A stretch of DNA of 64,000 nucleotides, from assembly GCA_028280565.1 (NCBI GenBank), contig JANQLQ010000006.1, forward strand, positions 1-64,000, written 5' to 3'. The notes under the pieces were generated by a model. The model did not search any database. It was given only the letters and a program-made list of their open reading frames with translations, and was not told where the DNA came from. Numbering within the stretch: position 1 is the stretch's first letter; each line of letters opens with the position of its first letter. The stretch comes from Fulvivirga sp. (GTDB lineage Bacteria; Bacteroidota; Bacteroidia; Cytophagales; Cyclobacteriaceae). A program made the position numbers and the translations under genes. Of the stretch, positions 17,995-26,855 are shown in pieces.

Positions 17995-18220
17995 GTATGG
18001 AGGGGAGACATCCAGGAACAGCGCGGTACATTTAAGGCCCGTGAGTAAGCGGCCTATAGGCGCCGGATAGCGCGTTTTGCGCGGAAAATGGGCTTTGTTG
18101 CCGGCACCCTTTTCTTTTGTTTCGTTTTCTTTTGGGCGTGCAAAAGAAAATGAAACACCGGGCTTAGAACCTCAAAATCCCGTGTATACTGCTCATTGAG
18201 AGAATCACACTACCCGAAAC
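17995..18220 (+). repeat. 225-bp dispersed repeat with hairpin, copy 2
   Basis: Direct copy of 60-284, with roughly one difference per five bases. The 10-bp perfect stem is at 18125-18134 and 18141-18150, identical to copy 1. Confidence 0.75.
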
Positions 18221-18230
18221 AGTTTAATTA

Positions 18231-18360
18231 TAACGTGAGTTTTGAGTTCAACCACCAAGTAATCCATGGTTTAACCACTGAGAAAACGGAGAAGACCGCC
18301 GAGAGCCACAGAGATTACTCCGTGTCCTCTGCGGTTAAAGGCTGGTTTTGAATACTTTCA
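18231..18360 (+). repeat. Dispersed repeat F, partial copy
   Basis: Matches the element at 20376-20572: AACGTGAGTTTTGAGTT at the left end, then ATTACTCCGTGTCCTC and CTCTGCGGTTAAA. Its right terminus is missing; it runs into repeat D instead. Confidence 0.65.
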
Positions 18361-18480
18361 CAGTCTTTAAACTGGGGAGTAGCGTCCGTTCTACGACAAA
18401 ACAGATGCTGACTCTCCCAATGAGCCCTCTCACAACCACCGGCGTGAATGACAGTCATTTATTTAATCGAGTCCAGGTCT
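18346..18480 (-). repeat. Dispersed repeat D, inverted copy
   Basis: Reverse-complement copy of 6483-6615, ending with ATCGAGTCCAGGT, which matches ACCTGGACTCGAT at 6483. Confidence 0.75.
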
Positions 18481-18563
18481 TTTACTATCAGATCTAATTT
18501 TCAACGACACCCATGAATGGTTATCGAGCCCAGGTTGTAAGGTGATGCTTAACACCCGTTCAC

Positions 18564-19181
18564 CTAAATCAATTTTTGGGTCTTGGCTTTCTCGATGGCC
18601 TCAAACTTATCATTGGCATCCAACTTATCGTAAATCTGTTCAATATGAGTTTTTACCGTAGCCCTGCTGATCGCGAGTTTGTTGGCGATTTGATCATAGG
18701 ACCTGCTAAGTTGTAACTCTTCGAGGACCTGCCGTTCTTGGGAGGTAAGGTCCGCGCCTAGGTCCTTTTTGAAGTTATTGAATAGGTAAGTCATGCTATC
18801 TTGGTCGAGGGTTTTTTCACCCCGGCTCACTTTCCATGTAAAATCTAATAACCCCTTATAATCATTTCTATTGGACAAGTAACCGTCAATTCCAATGGCA
18901 AGCGCATCTATGATATTAGCAGGCTCCGAATCTATTGCCAATATTTTTTTTGTCCTTAGTAACGTTTTGAACTTCACCAGATCATCTAATGATACGGTTT
19001 GAAGATCAAATATAAAAGTGTTTATATTCTCAAGTAAGTCTGACTTTAACTTTAGACTCGAAACCTCTTCAAAGTGTTTCACAAGGAGATACTTATTGGA
19101 AGCATTCAATACTCGATTATAATTATGAGCTAGCTCAGGGTCTTTAGAAATTAAAGCTACCTGGGTGTAAAAGGGTTGCAT
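18564..19181 (-). CDS. LuxR-type response regulator with degenerate receiver
   Basis: The N-terminal 135 residues look like a receiver domain in strand-helix order: QVALISKD, NTFIFDLQT with the aspartate at the usual phosphorylation position, KILAIDSE and IGIDGYLS. The C-terminal LuxR HTH is clear: LTSQERQVLEELQLSRSYDQI, then ANKLAISRATVKTHIEQIYDKL. Target genes are unknown and no histidine kinase is adjacent. A tandem paralog without the HTH lies 279 bp upstream on the same strand. The C-terminus matches the normal LuxR domain end, so this copy is intact. Confidence 0.88.
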   Translation of the reverse strand: MQPFYTQVALISKDPELAHNYNRVLNASNKYLLVKHFEEVSSLKLKSDLLENINTFIFDLQTVSLDDLVKFKTLLRTKKILAIDSEPANIIDALAIGIDGYLSNRNDYKGLLDFTWKVSRGEKTLDQDSMTYLFNNFKKDLGADLTSQERQVLEELQLSRSYDQIANKLAISRATVKTHIEQIYDKLDANDKFEAIEKAKTQKLI

Positions 19182-19460
19182 AATATAGTCATTAAGTTTT
19201 GTTGGTATTTACGCCCGCTTTACGTGAAAAACGAGACCGTTTGGGTGACTGACTACTTAAATGTGTAAACGGTTTTAGCTAAAAAAAGCGTACTATCCTA
19301 GCGAGATAACTGTTAATGATAGGGTTAGCCATCATGATTGCTAGAACTTTTGGTATTAATACAATTAATTATTTTTTGATCGTAATGTACGATTATAATA
19401 TACAACTTCATTAATAATTCTTTTACCAAAGGGAACTCCAAAATGAGTTAACCTCACCCC

Positions 19461-19901
19461 TCACAACTGGGGTTCCATGTTCTTTTCAAGGTTTTGTAAC
19501 AGATATTTTAAACTGTCTTGGTCGAGTGCCTTTTCTCCATTTGAGACTTTCCAAACAAAATCGAGTAAGGAGCCATAATCATGCTTTCGAGAAAGATACC
19601 CTCCCACCCCTATTTTGAGGATGTTGACCATATTATCAGGGCCGGAATCCACTACTAGGATCTTTTTCGACCCTACTTGGGTTTTGAGTTTGACAAGCTC
19701 TTGAATACCCATGGTCTGGGCATCGAAGATAAATGCACTTACAGTGTTAAGTAAATCTTTCTTTTGAAGAACCTCGGTAATACTGTCGTAGTCCTTCGTC
19801 AGTAGAAATTTGCTGGAGGCGTTCAGTACTTGCTCGTAGTTCTTTATCAAGATAGTATCTTTTGATACCAACACCACTTGAATGTAAAAATTATGAGTCA
19901 T
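19461..19901 (-). CDS. Receiver-like paralog lacking the LuxR HTH
   Basis: Residues 1-135 align along their whole length with the regulator at 18564-19181 (QVVLVSKD, NASSKFLLTKDYD, KKILVVDS, LLDFVWKVSNGEKALDQDS), roughly half identical. It stops after NMEPQL, exactly where the HTH would begin, and the downstream bases carry no recognisable HTH in any frame. It is therefore a one-domain receiver protein, from a duplication followed by loss of the DNA-binding part. It might compete for or modulate the full-length partner. It is not an obvious pseudogene, since the frame is clean. Confidence 0.8.
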   Translation of the reverse strand: MTHNFYIQVVLVSKDTILIKNYEQVLNASSKFLLTKDYDSITEVLQKKDLLNTVSAFIFDAQTMGIQELVKLKTQVGSKKILVVDSGPDNMVNILKIGVGGYLSRKHDYGSLLDFVWKVSNGEKALDQDSLKYLLQNLEKNMEPQL

Positions 19902-20138
19902 TTTATCACTAAATGTTGATTCTCTATCTACATTAGTGATTCCTTCAAATTTGCACTAACCTAGATGAAAAACAGGGTTATAGTTTGTACCATAATGATA
20001 ACACATATTATCGTAAATTATTGCAAAAAATTCTATGTAAGCCGTGTTAAAGGTGATTTTTTTACAATACAACTCGAAAAACACAATTTACAAACTGCTG
20101 AATAGCAGAATTTTAAATATCAATTCTTCAATATTTTT

Positions 20139-20300
20139 ATGATTGATGATCCGCATAAAATATTTGATTACTGGAGTACCCCAATTTGCGGTATATTCGA
20201 AAAAGAAATAATAACCAAAAAAAATATTGTACTTTATTTAGGTGGAATTAACTGGGATCGGATCAAGGTATATGGTAAGGACATGTATCATTTAATCTAG
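20139..20300 (+). CDS. Possible small protein (53 aa) or gene remnant
   Basis: The frame begins MIDDPHKIFDYWSTPI and ends KVYGKDMYHLI. Its composition is protein-like (Trp, Tyr, Asp and Gly well spread) in an otherwise non-coding AT-rich stretch. I see no clear ribosome site and recognise no family. It could be a real small gene, a fragment of a lost gene, or chance. Confidence 0.3.
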   Translation: MIDDPHKIFDYWSTPICGIFEKEIITKKNIVLYLGGINWDRIKVYGKDMYHLI

Positions 20301-20375
20301 AAGCTAATAAGCCAAAGAGTAATGCTACCTTTCCTATTTTATCTCTTGGATAAGTTTTTTCGACTACCTTTATTA

Positions 20376-20572
20376 ACGTAAGTTTTGGGTTTAATTACCA
20401 ATCAGTCAATGGTTTAACCCCAGGAAAAACAGGGAAGGTCGCCAAGAGTCACAGGGATTACTCCGTGTCCTCCATGTATTCATTGGTCTCCTCTGCGGTT
20501 AAAAGCGGGTTTTCAATACTTTGCATTGAATTGAAGTATTCTAGGTGGGTTGATTAACCCAAAACTCACGTT
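20376..20572. mobile_element. MITE-like element with terminal inverted repeats
   Basis: The ends are inverted copies: left AACGTAAGTTTTGGGTTTAAT (20376 onward, read here in part) and right, on the other strand, AACGTGAGTTTTGGGTTAAT (20572 backward), with one mismatch and one gap. TTATT flanks both ends and may be a target-site duplication. There is no coding capacity, so movement would need a transposase elsewhere. A partial relative is at 18231. Confidence 0.6.
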
Positions 20573-20741
20573 TTATTAATAGGTGAGAGTCTTAGAAGTT
20601 GGGTTTTCAAATAAATGAGAGTGGAGACTGCGGTGGCAATCAAACCAACAAACCATCGAACAATCACTAAAATTATTCCCATAATTTTCCCGAACTTTGA
20701 CACTGGGCTATAAGTCCTCTAACCACTACCAAAATTCATTT

Positions 20742-23700
20742 ATGTATTTAATTTTTGATACCGAAACCACCGGGTTACCCCATAATTATACGGCTCCTAT
20801 TACTGACTTGGACAATTGGCCTAGGCTGGTCCAAGTAGCATGGCAGTTGCATGACGGTAAAGGAAAATTACTTTCTCAACATAATTATATAGTTAAGCCA
20901 GAGGGCTTTACCATTCCCTACAACTCGGAAAAGGTGCACGGGATCTCCACGAAAAGAGCCCTGGAAGAAGGGCACGATCTCAAGGAAGTACTGGCCACTT
21001 TTTCGGAAGACTTGGATAAAGCCCAGGTGGTGGTTGGGCATAATATCGACTTTGACAATCGCATCGTAGGGGCCGAGTTTGTCCGGATCGACTCAGAGGA
21101 CCGGGGAAATGACCTGCAAGCTTTTCAGAAGATCGATACAGCAGAAGTTTCCATAGACTATTGCCAGCTTCAAGGTGGGATCGGGGGCAAGCTAAAGGCA
21201 CCAAAGCTCATCGAGCTGCATGAAAAGCTTTTTGGGGTAGCCTTTAATGATGCCCATGATGCTGCTTATGATGTGGACGCCACCACGAAATGCTTTTTTG
21301 GGCTGATCAAGGAAAAAGTTGTAAAGCCGCTTGATGATACCGCGCTAGCCGACATCGAGTATGAAGCTCCTCAACTGGATGATGCCAACTTTGCCAAGCA
21401 AGAAAAAAGCAAGTCCACCGGTCTTGGGGGAGACCGAATGGCAGCCCAAGCCATTGAAGAGCCGTTTGTTCACCTTCATGTACATTCGCAGTATTCGGTT
21501 TTACAGGCCGTACCGAACATCAAAGGTTTAATAGCCAAAGCCAAGGAATACGAGATGCCAGCCGTAGCGCTTACTGACTTGGGCAACATGTTCGGGGCAT
21601 TCAAATTTGTAAGAGAGGCTTTAAACAACGAGATCAAGCCTATCGTAGGATGTGAGTTTTTTATTGCCGAGGAACGCCTTAAACTAAAATTTACCAAAGA
21701 CAACCCAGACAAGCGCTTTAACCAGTTGCTGATCGCCAAAAATAAAACAGGGTATCATAATTTGGCCAAATTATCTTCTTTAGGCTACATGGAGGGGCTT
21801 TACGGCATCTATCCCAGGGTGGACAAGGAACTGGTCAAAGAATATTCAGAAGGGGTAATTGCCCTATCCGGCAGCTTGAAATCCGAGATCCCTTTCCTCA
21901 TCCTGAACGTAGGCGAACACCAGGCAGAAGAGGCCTTTCAATGGTACCACGAGGTATTTGGAGAGGACTTTTACGTAGAGCTTATCCGCCATAACCTGGA
22001 GGAAGAAAACAGGGTCAATGAAGTGTTGATGGGCTTCGCCCGGAAATATGATGTGAAGGTGGTAGCAGCTAATGACGTTTATTACCTCGGGCAAGAGGAT
22101 TCGGAAGCCCATGATGTCTTACTGTGCGTAAAAGAAGGAGAAATGAAGTCCACCCCCATCGGGAGGGGGCGCGGATATCGTTTTGGCTTTCCCAACAGCG
22201 AATATTATTTCAAATCGCAGGAAGAAATGAAAATGCTCTTCAGCGATGTTCCGGAGGCCATTCGCAATTTGAGCGAGCTTATGGATAAGGTAGAAGAATA
22301 TAAGCTGGAACGCGATGTGCTCCTCCCGGCTTTTAATATCCCGGATGAATTCAGGGACGCACAGGATGAACAAGACGGGGGAAAACGTGGTGAAAATGCC
22401 TACTTAAGGCACCTAACCTATGAAGGAGCCAAAGAGCGCTATCCCGAGATCACCGAAGGCATCAAGGAACGATTGGATTTTGAACTGGAAACGATCCGGA
22501 ATACCGGTTACCCCGGCTACTTCCTCATCGTACAGGATTTCACCCGCAAAGCCCGGGAAATGGGTGTATCCGTGGGACCGGGACGTGGATCCGCGGCGGG
22601 AAGCGCAGTGGCTTATTGCATCGGAATTACCAACGTAGACCCCGTAGCCTACGACCTGCTATTTGAGCGCTTTCTCAATCCTGACCGGGTTTCTCTTCCT
22701 GATATCGATATTGACTTTGACGACGAAGGTCGCGATAAGGTGATCCAATACGTGATCGACAAATATGGCAAGAACCAGGTAGCCCAGATCATTACCTATG
22801 GCACCATGGCCGCCAAATCCAGCATTCGGGATGCCGCCCGGGTAATGGAATTGCCCCTAATGGAGGCCAATGACCTGGCTAAACTGGTACCGGAACGCCC
22901 AGGCACGTCACTGGATAAGGCTTTCAAAGAGGTAAAAGAGCTCGAGGATTTTCGCAAAGGAAGCGACCTAAAGGCGAAGGTATTGAACCAAGCCAAGGTG
23001 CTGGAAGGTTCCGTGCGCAATACTGGGACCCATGCCTGCGGGGTGATCATTACCCCGGATGACCTGACGAAGTTCATACCCGTATCCACGGCCAAAGACT
23101 CCGAGATGCTCATCACCCAGTTTGACAACAGCGTGGTGGAAAACGCGGGCATGCTCAAAATGGACTTCCTGGGGCTAAAAACGCTGACGATCATCAAATC
23201 AGCTTTAAAGATCGTGAAAGCGAGGCATGGGATCGAGATCGATATGGACACTGTTCCCTTAGATGACCAAAAGACCTACGAGCTCTACCAGAAGGGATTG
23301 ACCAATGGCACATTCCAATTTGAGTCGCCGGGCATGCAGAAACACTTGAGGTCGTTAAAACCGGATAAGTTTGAAGATCTCATCGCCATGAACGCCCTGT
23401 ACCGCCCTGGACCGATGGAATACATCCCTAATTTCATCGCACGAAAGCACGGCAATGAGCAGATCTCTTACGACATCGAAGATATGTCGGAGTATCTTGC
23501 CGAGACCTACGGGATTACCGTTTACCAGGAGCAGGTGATGTTGCTTTCTCAAAAGCTGGCGGGTTTCTCTAAAGGCGATGCCGACGTTTTGCGAAAGGCT
23601 ATGGGGAAAAAGATCTTCGCCTTGCTCGAGAAGCTGAAACCTAAATTTATCGATGGGGGCAAAGAGCGTGGCCATAACCCGGAAACACTCGAAAAGATTT

Positions 23701-24971
23701 GGAAAGACTGGGAAGCATTTGCCGCCTATGCCTTTAACAAATCACACTCCACCTGTTATTCGCTGGTAGCTTACCACACGGCCTATTTGAAAGCCCACTA
23801 CCCAGCGGAGTACATGGCTTCGGTACTTACCCATAACCAGAGCCAAATTGAAAAAGTGACCTTCTTCATGGAAGAATGCCGTAACCTGGGCATCAAAGTA
23901 CTAGGACCGCACGTCAATGAATCTTACAAGGATTTTGCCGTAAACAAAGAAGGTGAGATCCGTTTTGGGCTTGGAGCTATTAAAGGTTCCGGGGAGGCCG
24001 CGGTGGAAGCCATCATCGAAGAGAGAAAAGCTAACGGGCCTTACAAAGATCTATTCGACTTCGCGGAAAGGATCAACCTCCGCCAAGTAAACAAGAAAAC
24101 CTTCGAATGCCTCGCCATGTCCGGTGCTTTCGATTGTTTCGAGGAATACCATAGGAGGCAGTACCTGCAAGCCGTGGAGGGAGATCAACCCTTGATCGAA
24201 AAAGTGATCAAGTACGCCAACAAAATGCAGCTAGAAGCCCAAAGCGCGCAGGCCTCCCTTTTCGGTGGCTCTGGTGGCATGGAAACCCCAAGGCCTGCCA
24301 TAGCGCCGATAGAACCTTTCGGAGATATCGAGAAGCTGAACATTGAAAAAGAAGTAGTAGGGCTATACATTTCCGGGCACCCGCTGGATAAATTCCAGTT
24401 TGAGATCGACAGCTTTTGCAATGCAGAGCTCAATGACTTAGAAGACCTGCCAAAACTTGTAGGCAAGGAAATAAGAATGGCCGGTATTGTATCCTCCATT
24501 GCTCACCGCACGACCAAGGGGGGGAAGCCCTTTGGCACTCTTTCATTGGAAGATTACAACGGCAGTTTCACATTTTTCCTCTTTGGCGAAGACTACCTGA
24601 AATTCAAAGAATACATGATGCAAGGATGGTTCCTGTTCATACAAGGAAGGGCCGCTGAGCAAAAGTGGGGAGACAATCGACTGGAATTCAAGATATCCAA
24701 TATCAGCCTCCTCAATGACATCCGTGATAAAAAGACCAAAGGTGTCATGGTGAATGTAAACCTACAAGAGATCAACGAGCATGTGATCCGGCAGATCGAG
24801 GAATTGTGCGAGGAGTATAAGGGAGAATGTGCTTTCCATCTCAACTTGGTAGACCCCACAGAAGCCATGACGGTGGAGTTGATGTCCAGGAAATACAAAG
24901 TTAATCCCAGCAATGAGCTGATCGATAAAATGAAGCGGATACCGGAGATCAATTGTAAGATCATGCTTTGA
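20742..24971 (+). CDS. dnaE: DNA polymerase III alpha subunit with fused N-terminal DnaQ-like exonuclease
   Basis: Replicative polymerase of 1409 residues. Residues 1-200 are a DEDDh 3'-5' exonuclease: Asp6 and Glu8 in FDTETTG, Asp103 in GHNIDFDNR, His172 and Asp177 in DAHDAAYDVD. A PHP domain (244 to about 460), the polymerase palm with GPGRGSAAGSAVAY and PDIDIDFDDEGRD (Asp654, 656, 658), an HhH region and an OB fold (MAGIVSSIAHRTTKGGK) follow. The PHP has lost several metal ligands: Gln255, Leu280, Ser378 and Tyr447 stand where Asp, His, Cys and His are usual. The ATG at 20742 starts directly with the exonuclease; the longer frame begins with TTG. Confidence 0.95.
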   Translation: MYLIFDTETTGLPHNYTAPITDLDNWPRLVQVAWQLHDGKGKLLSQHNYIVKPEGFTIPYNSEKVHGISTKRALEEGHDLKEVLATFSEDLDKAQVVVGHNIDFDNRIVGAEFVRIDSEDRGNDLQAFQKIDTAEVSIDYCQLQGGIGGKLKAPKLIELHEKLFGVAFNDAHDAAYDVDATTKCFFGLIKEKVVKPLDDTALADIEYEAPQLDDANFAKQEKSKSTGLGGDRMAAQAIEEPFVHLHVHSQYSVLQAVPNIKGLIAKAKEYEMPAVALTDLGNMFGAFKFVREALNNEIKPIVGCEFFIAEERLKLKFTKDNPDKRFNQLLIAKNKTGYHNLAKLSSLGYMEGLYGIYPRVDKELVKEYSEGVIALSGSLKSEIPFLILNVGEHQAEEAFQWYHEVFGEDFYVELIRHNLEEENRVNEVLMGFARKYDVKVVAANDVYYLGQEDSEAHDVLLCVKEGEMKSTPIGRGRGYRFGFPNSEYYFKSQEEMKMLFSDVPEAIRNLSELMDKVEEYKLERDVLLPAFNIPDEFRDAQDEQDGGKRGENAYLRHLTYEGAKERYPEITEGIKERLDFELETIRNTGYPGYFLIVQDFTRKAREMGVSVGPGRGSAAGSAVAYCIGITNVDPVAYDLLFERFLNPDRVSLPDIDIDFDDEGRDKVIQYVIDKYGKNQVAQIITYGTMAAKSSIRDAARVMELPLMEANDLAKLVPERPGTSLDKAFKEVKELEDFRKGSDLKAKVLNQAKVLEGSVRNTGTHACGVIITPDDLTKFIPVSTAKDSEMLITQFDNSVVENAGMLKMDFLGLKTLTIIKSALKIVKARHGIEIDMDTVPLDDQKTYELYQKGLTNGTFQFESPGMQKHLRSLKPDKFEDLIAMNALYRPGPMEYIPNFIARKHGNEQISYDIEDMSEYLAETYGITVYQEQVMLLSQKLAGFSKGDADVLRKAMGKKIFALLEKLKPKFIDGGKERGHNPETLEKIWKDWEAFAAYAFNKSHSTCYSLVAYHTAYLKAHYPAEYMASVLTHNQSQIEKVTFFMEECRNLGIKVLGPHVNESYKDFAVNKEGEIRFGLGAIKGSGEAAVEAIIEERKANGPYKDLFDFAERINLRQVNKKTFECLAMSGAFDCFEEYHRRQYLQAVEGDQPLIEKVIKYANKMQLEAQSAQASLFGGSGGMETPRPAIAPIEPFGDIEKLNIEKEVVGLYISGHPLDKFQFEIDSFCNAELNDLEDLPKLVGKEIRMAGIVSSIAHRTTKGGKPFGTLSLEDYNGSFTFFLFGEDYLKFKEYMMQGWFLFIQGRAAEQKWGDNRLEFKISNISLLNDIRDKKTKGVMVNVNLQEINEHVIRQIEELCEEYKGECAFHLNLVDPTEAMTVELMSRKYKVNPSNELIDKMKRIPEINCKIML

Positions 24972-25273
24972 TGGCATGGGTTTGAATCTATAGGCAAGAC
25001 CTAAATTACAAGGACATCCGTGTTGTTCCGGACTCATTCTTTTTAATGAATTGGATCCAGGAAACATCTTTTTGATATTATGGACTAGGATTCAAAAAAA
25101 TCACTTCCGCCAGTGCTTAGTTGCCACAGGGCAATTTTTATCCCGCTTCTATCATGATAATTTGTACTTCGAACCAATAGATCATACAGAGGGCCATTAC
25201 CGTTTTTGGCTAAACCAGGCCTGTAAGGCTTTTGAAAAGACTTTCAAGTGAGGTGAGCAATAAGTACGCGATC
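24972..25273. other. Interval between dnaE and the Crp-type gene
   Basis: A 66-codon frame (25051-25251) starts with TTG, lacks a recognisable ribosome site and resembles no family I know. Otherwise nothing is visible; the upstream region of the Crp/Fnr gene lies here. Confidence 0.4.
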
Positions 25274-25837
25274 ATGAAAAAATTTATTGACTTTATTCAT
25301 AAATACGTTCAACCTAAAGAGGATGAACTGGCTACCATCATCGGCTATTGCCATATAAAATCTTATAAAAAGGATGCCCTGCTTCTTCGTAAAGGACAGG
25401 TCGCCCAAAATTTTGTCTATCTAAAAAAGGGGGCGATACGATTCTTCAAAAAAGATATGGGACGTGAAACCACGATATGGGTAGCACTTGATGATAACCT
25501 GGCTTTTGAAATGACTAGTTATTTTACAGGACGGCCTACCAGTTTATACCTTCAAGCGATTGAAGATACCGAGGTTTATGTCATCGATAGAAAGAATATA
25601 AACAAAATGATCACTACCATGCCCGTATGGCAAGAGTTTTACAGGAAACTTTGGGAAGAAACTATTGTATCGATGATAGAAAGGATTACCTCACTTTTAG
25701 AAGATAGTGCAGGAAAACGTTATGAAAAACTATTGACAGAAAGTGAATACCCGGGTAGGGTCCCGGTGAAAGATTTGGCGTCATTCATTGGTATTGCCCC
25801 CGGTTCGCTGAGTCGATTGCGTTCAAACCTCCGCTGA
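25274..25837 (+). CDS. Crp/Fnr-family transcriptional regulator
   Basis: The 187-residue protein has an N-terminal cyclic-nucleotide-binding-like beta roll: DALLLRKGQVAQNFVYLKKGAIRFF and LYLQAIEDTEVYVIDRKNI. A long dimer helix (SMIERITSLL) is followed by a C-terminal helix-turn-helix: PVKDLASFIGIAPGSLSRLR. Bacteroidota have many such small Crp-like proteins in which the ligand is unknown and cAMP residues are absent. The ATG at 25274 gives MKKFIDFIHKY, the usual length; an in-frame start at 25232 would add 14 residues. The SnoaL-like gene begins 54 bp downstream on the same strand and is its likely partner. Confidence 0.9.
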   Translation: MKKFIDFIHKYVQPKEDELATIIGYCHIKSYKKDALLLRKGQVAQNFVYLKKGAIRFFKKDMGRETTIWVALDDNLAFEMTSYFTGRPTSLYLQAIEDTEVYVIDRKNINKMITTMPVWQEFYRKLWEETIVSMIERITSLLEDSAGKRYEKLLTESEYPGRVPVKDLASFIGIAPGSLSRLRSNLR

Positions 25838-25891
25838 CGGTTTCTAACATTTGTGAATTTTACAGGTCCCTTTTTCCTAGAAATTTGAATC

Positions 25892-26386
25892 ATGTCATTA
25901 AACAAACAAAAAATGAAAGTAAGATTCAATATCCTATTTATTTTGCTGGGACTGGGAATGATGTCTTGCGAGGATGACGACGATTCCTCCATGCAAGATA
26001 TTCTTCAGCGCAATCGTGACGTAGTGACCCGGCTTATCAATGAAGGGCTAAATAATAATAACGCTGCCATCGCCCTTGAACTCGCCGCGCCTGGTTTTGT
26101 AGACCTGGATGCATTCCCAAATCAACCAGAAGGTCCAGAAGGGTTACAATATCACTTCGATGTCATCAATCGCTCTATTCCTGACCTTATGGTGGAATTT
26201 ACCTTGGTTGCCGAGGGGAATACTGTAGTTGAGGAATGGACCGGAAGAGGGAATTTACAGGCTGATTTTGAAACCGGTGAGCCGCTTCCCTCTCCTGTTC
26301 CCATAGTTATGAATGGAATTACTGTTTTTGAGTTGAACGCAGAAGGGTTGATCACCGAGCGCCGTACCTTCCAAAGGGGGGAGTAG
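25892..26386 (+). CDS. SnoaL-like (ester cyclase family) lipoprotein
   Basis: The signal region FNILFILLGLGMMSC ends in a lipobox cysteine followed by an acidic stretch (EDDDD). Mature residues match the SnoaL/NTF2-like cone fold: RNRDVVTRLINEGLNNNN, then a YHFDVINRSIPDLMVEF segment typical of ester cyclases, and VVEEWTGRGN. Members bind or transform small hydrophobic molecules; a surface or periplasmic lipoprotein form is less common. Two in-frame ATGs (25892 and 25913) are possible; either keeps the lipobox. It closes a two-gene unit with the Crp-type regulator and is followed by a terminator. Confidence 0.8.
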   Translation: MSLNKQKMKVRFNILFILLGLGMMSCEDDDDSSMQDILQRNRDVVTRLINEGLNNNNAAIALELAAPGFVDLDAFPNQPEGPEGLQYHFDVINRSIPDLMVEFTLVAEGNTVVEEWTGRGNLQADFETGEPLPSPVPIVMNGITVFELNAEGLITERRTFQRGE

Positions 26387-26413
26387 TTGTAGCTGAAACG
26401 GACGATCTAACGG

Positions 26414-26445
26414 GGCTGTCTCAAAAAGGGTCAGCCTCTTTTTTT
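26414..26445 (+). terminator. Intrinsic terminator after SnoaL-like gene
   Basis: Stem GGCTG (26414-26418) pairs with CAGCC (26432-26436), followed by TCTTTTTTT. It starts 28 bp after the stop codon of the SnoaL-like gene. Confidence 0.6.
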
Positions 26446-26602
26446 ACAAAATATTATTTTCGTTACCGTTTATATGGAGTCCATATAGCCAATCACTGGG
26501 ATCAGCCTTTAACCTACTGGCAATCAAATGCCATATTGTTTATATGTGTAATTTTTAACCAGGATCTATATAACTAAACCTGTCTGAGGTACGTCTCCCA
26601 CT

Positions 26603-26625
26603 CGTTCTCGTTTGCAACGAGAATG
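26603..26625. repeat. Small inverted repeat (hairpin)
   Basis: CGTTCTCGTT (26603-26612) pairs with AACGAGAATG (26616-26625) at nine of ten positions, loop of three. There is no T-run. Purpose unknown. Confidence 0.55.
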
Positions 26626-26855
26626 AATGAGTCTACAGTAACGAAAACTTAGCATTTGTAATGCGGCTTTTGTATCCTTACAAGTTAAATAAAAGACTCC
26701 AAAATTAGCCCTGTTAAGGTAAATGTAATTGTAGACCACTACCTGGCTATCTTGGTTAATAAAGGACGATAAAATTAGCCTGGCGAGACGAATATGTGCA
26801 AAAGACACTTCGTTACGAAGGAAAACGACCCAATCATGTCAAGTCCGCCATCCTA

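Larger units (their letters stand above)
17704..18563. other. Repeat island without genes
   Basis: Four dispersed repeats fill most of this 860-bp gap: E (17809-17935), the hairpin repeat A (17995-18220), F (18231-18360) and D in reverse (18346-18480). No gene is visible. Confidence 0.65.
19902..20741. other. Long interval with small ORF and MITE-like element
   Basis: The left half (19902-20138) is very AT-rich and probably holds the promoter of the minus-strand paralog. A 53-codon frame lies at 20139-20300 and a MITE-like element at 20376-20572, each listed separately. The last 170 bp precede dnaE. Confidence 0.55.
26387..26855. other. Interval with terminator and inverted repeat
   Basis: After the terminator at 26414 the stretch holds a hairpin CGTTCTCGTT/AACGAGAATG at 26603-26625. 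An 80-codon minus frame (26566-26808) overlaps it; it is Cys/Arg-rich and not convincing. It is also the 3' flank of the N-glycan operon. Confidence 0.5.

Noticed and set aside
25051-25251. 66-codon frame before the Crp-type gene
   Set aside because: Begins with TTG, no ribosome site, no recognisable domain.
26566-26808. 80-codon minus frame after the operon
   Set aside because: Overlaps an inverted repeat, starts from a weak position, Cys/Arg-rich and unlike known proteins.
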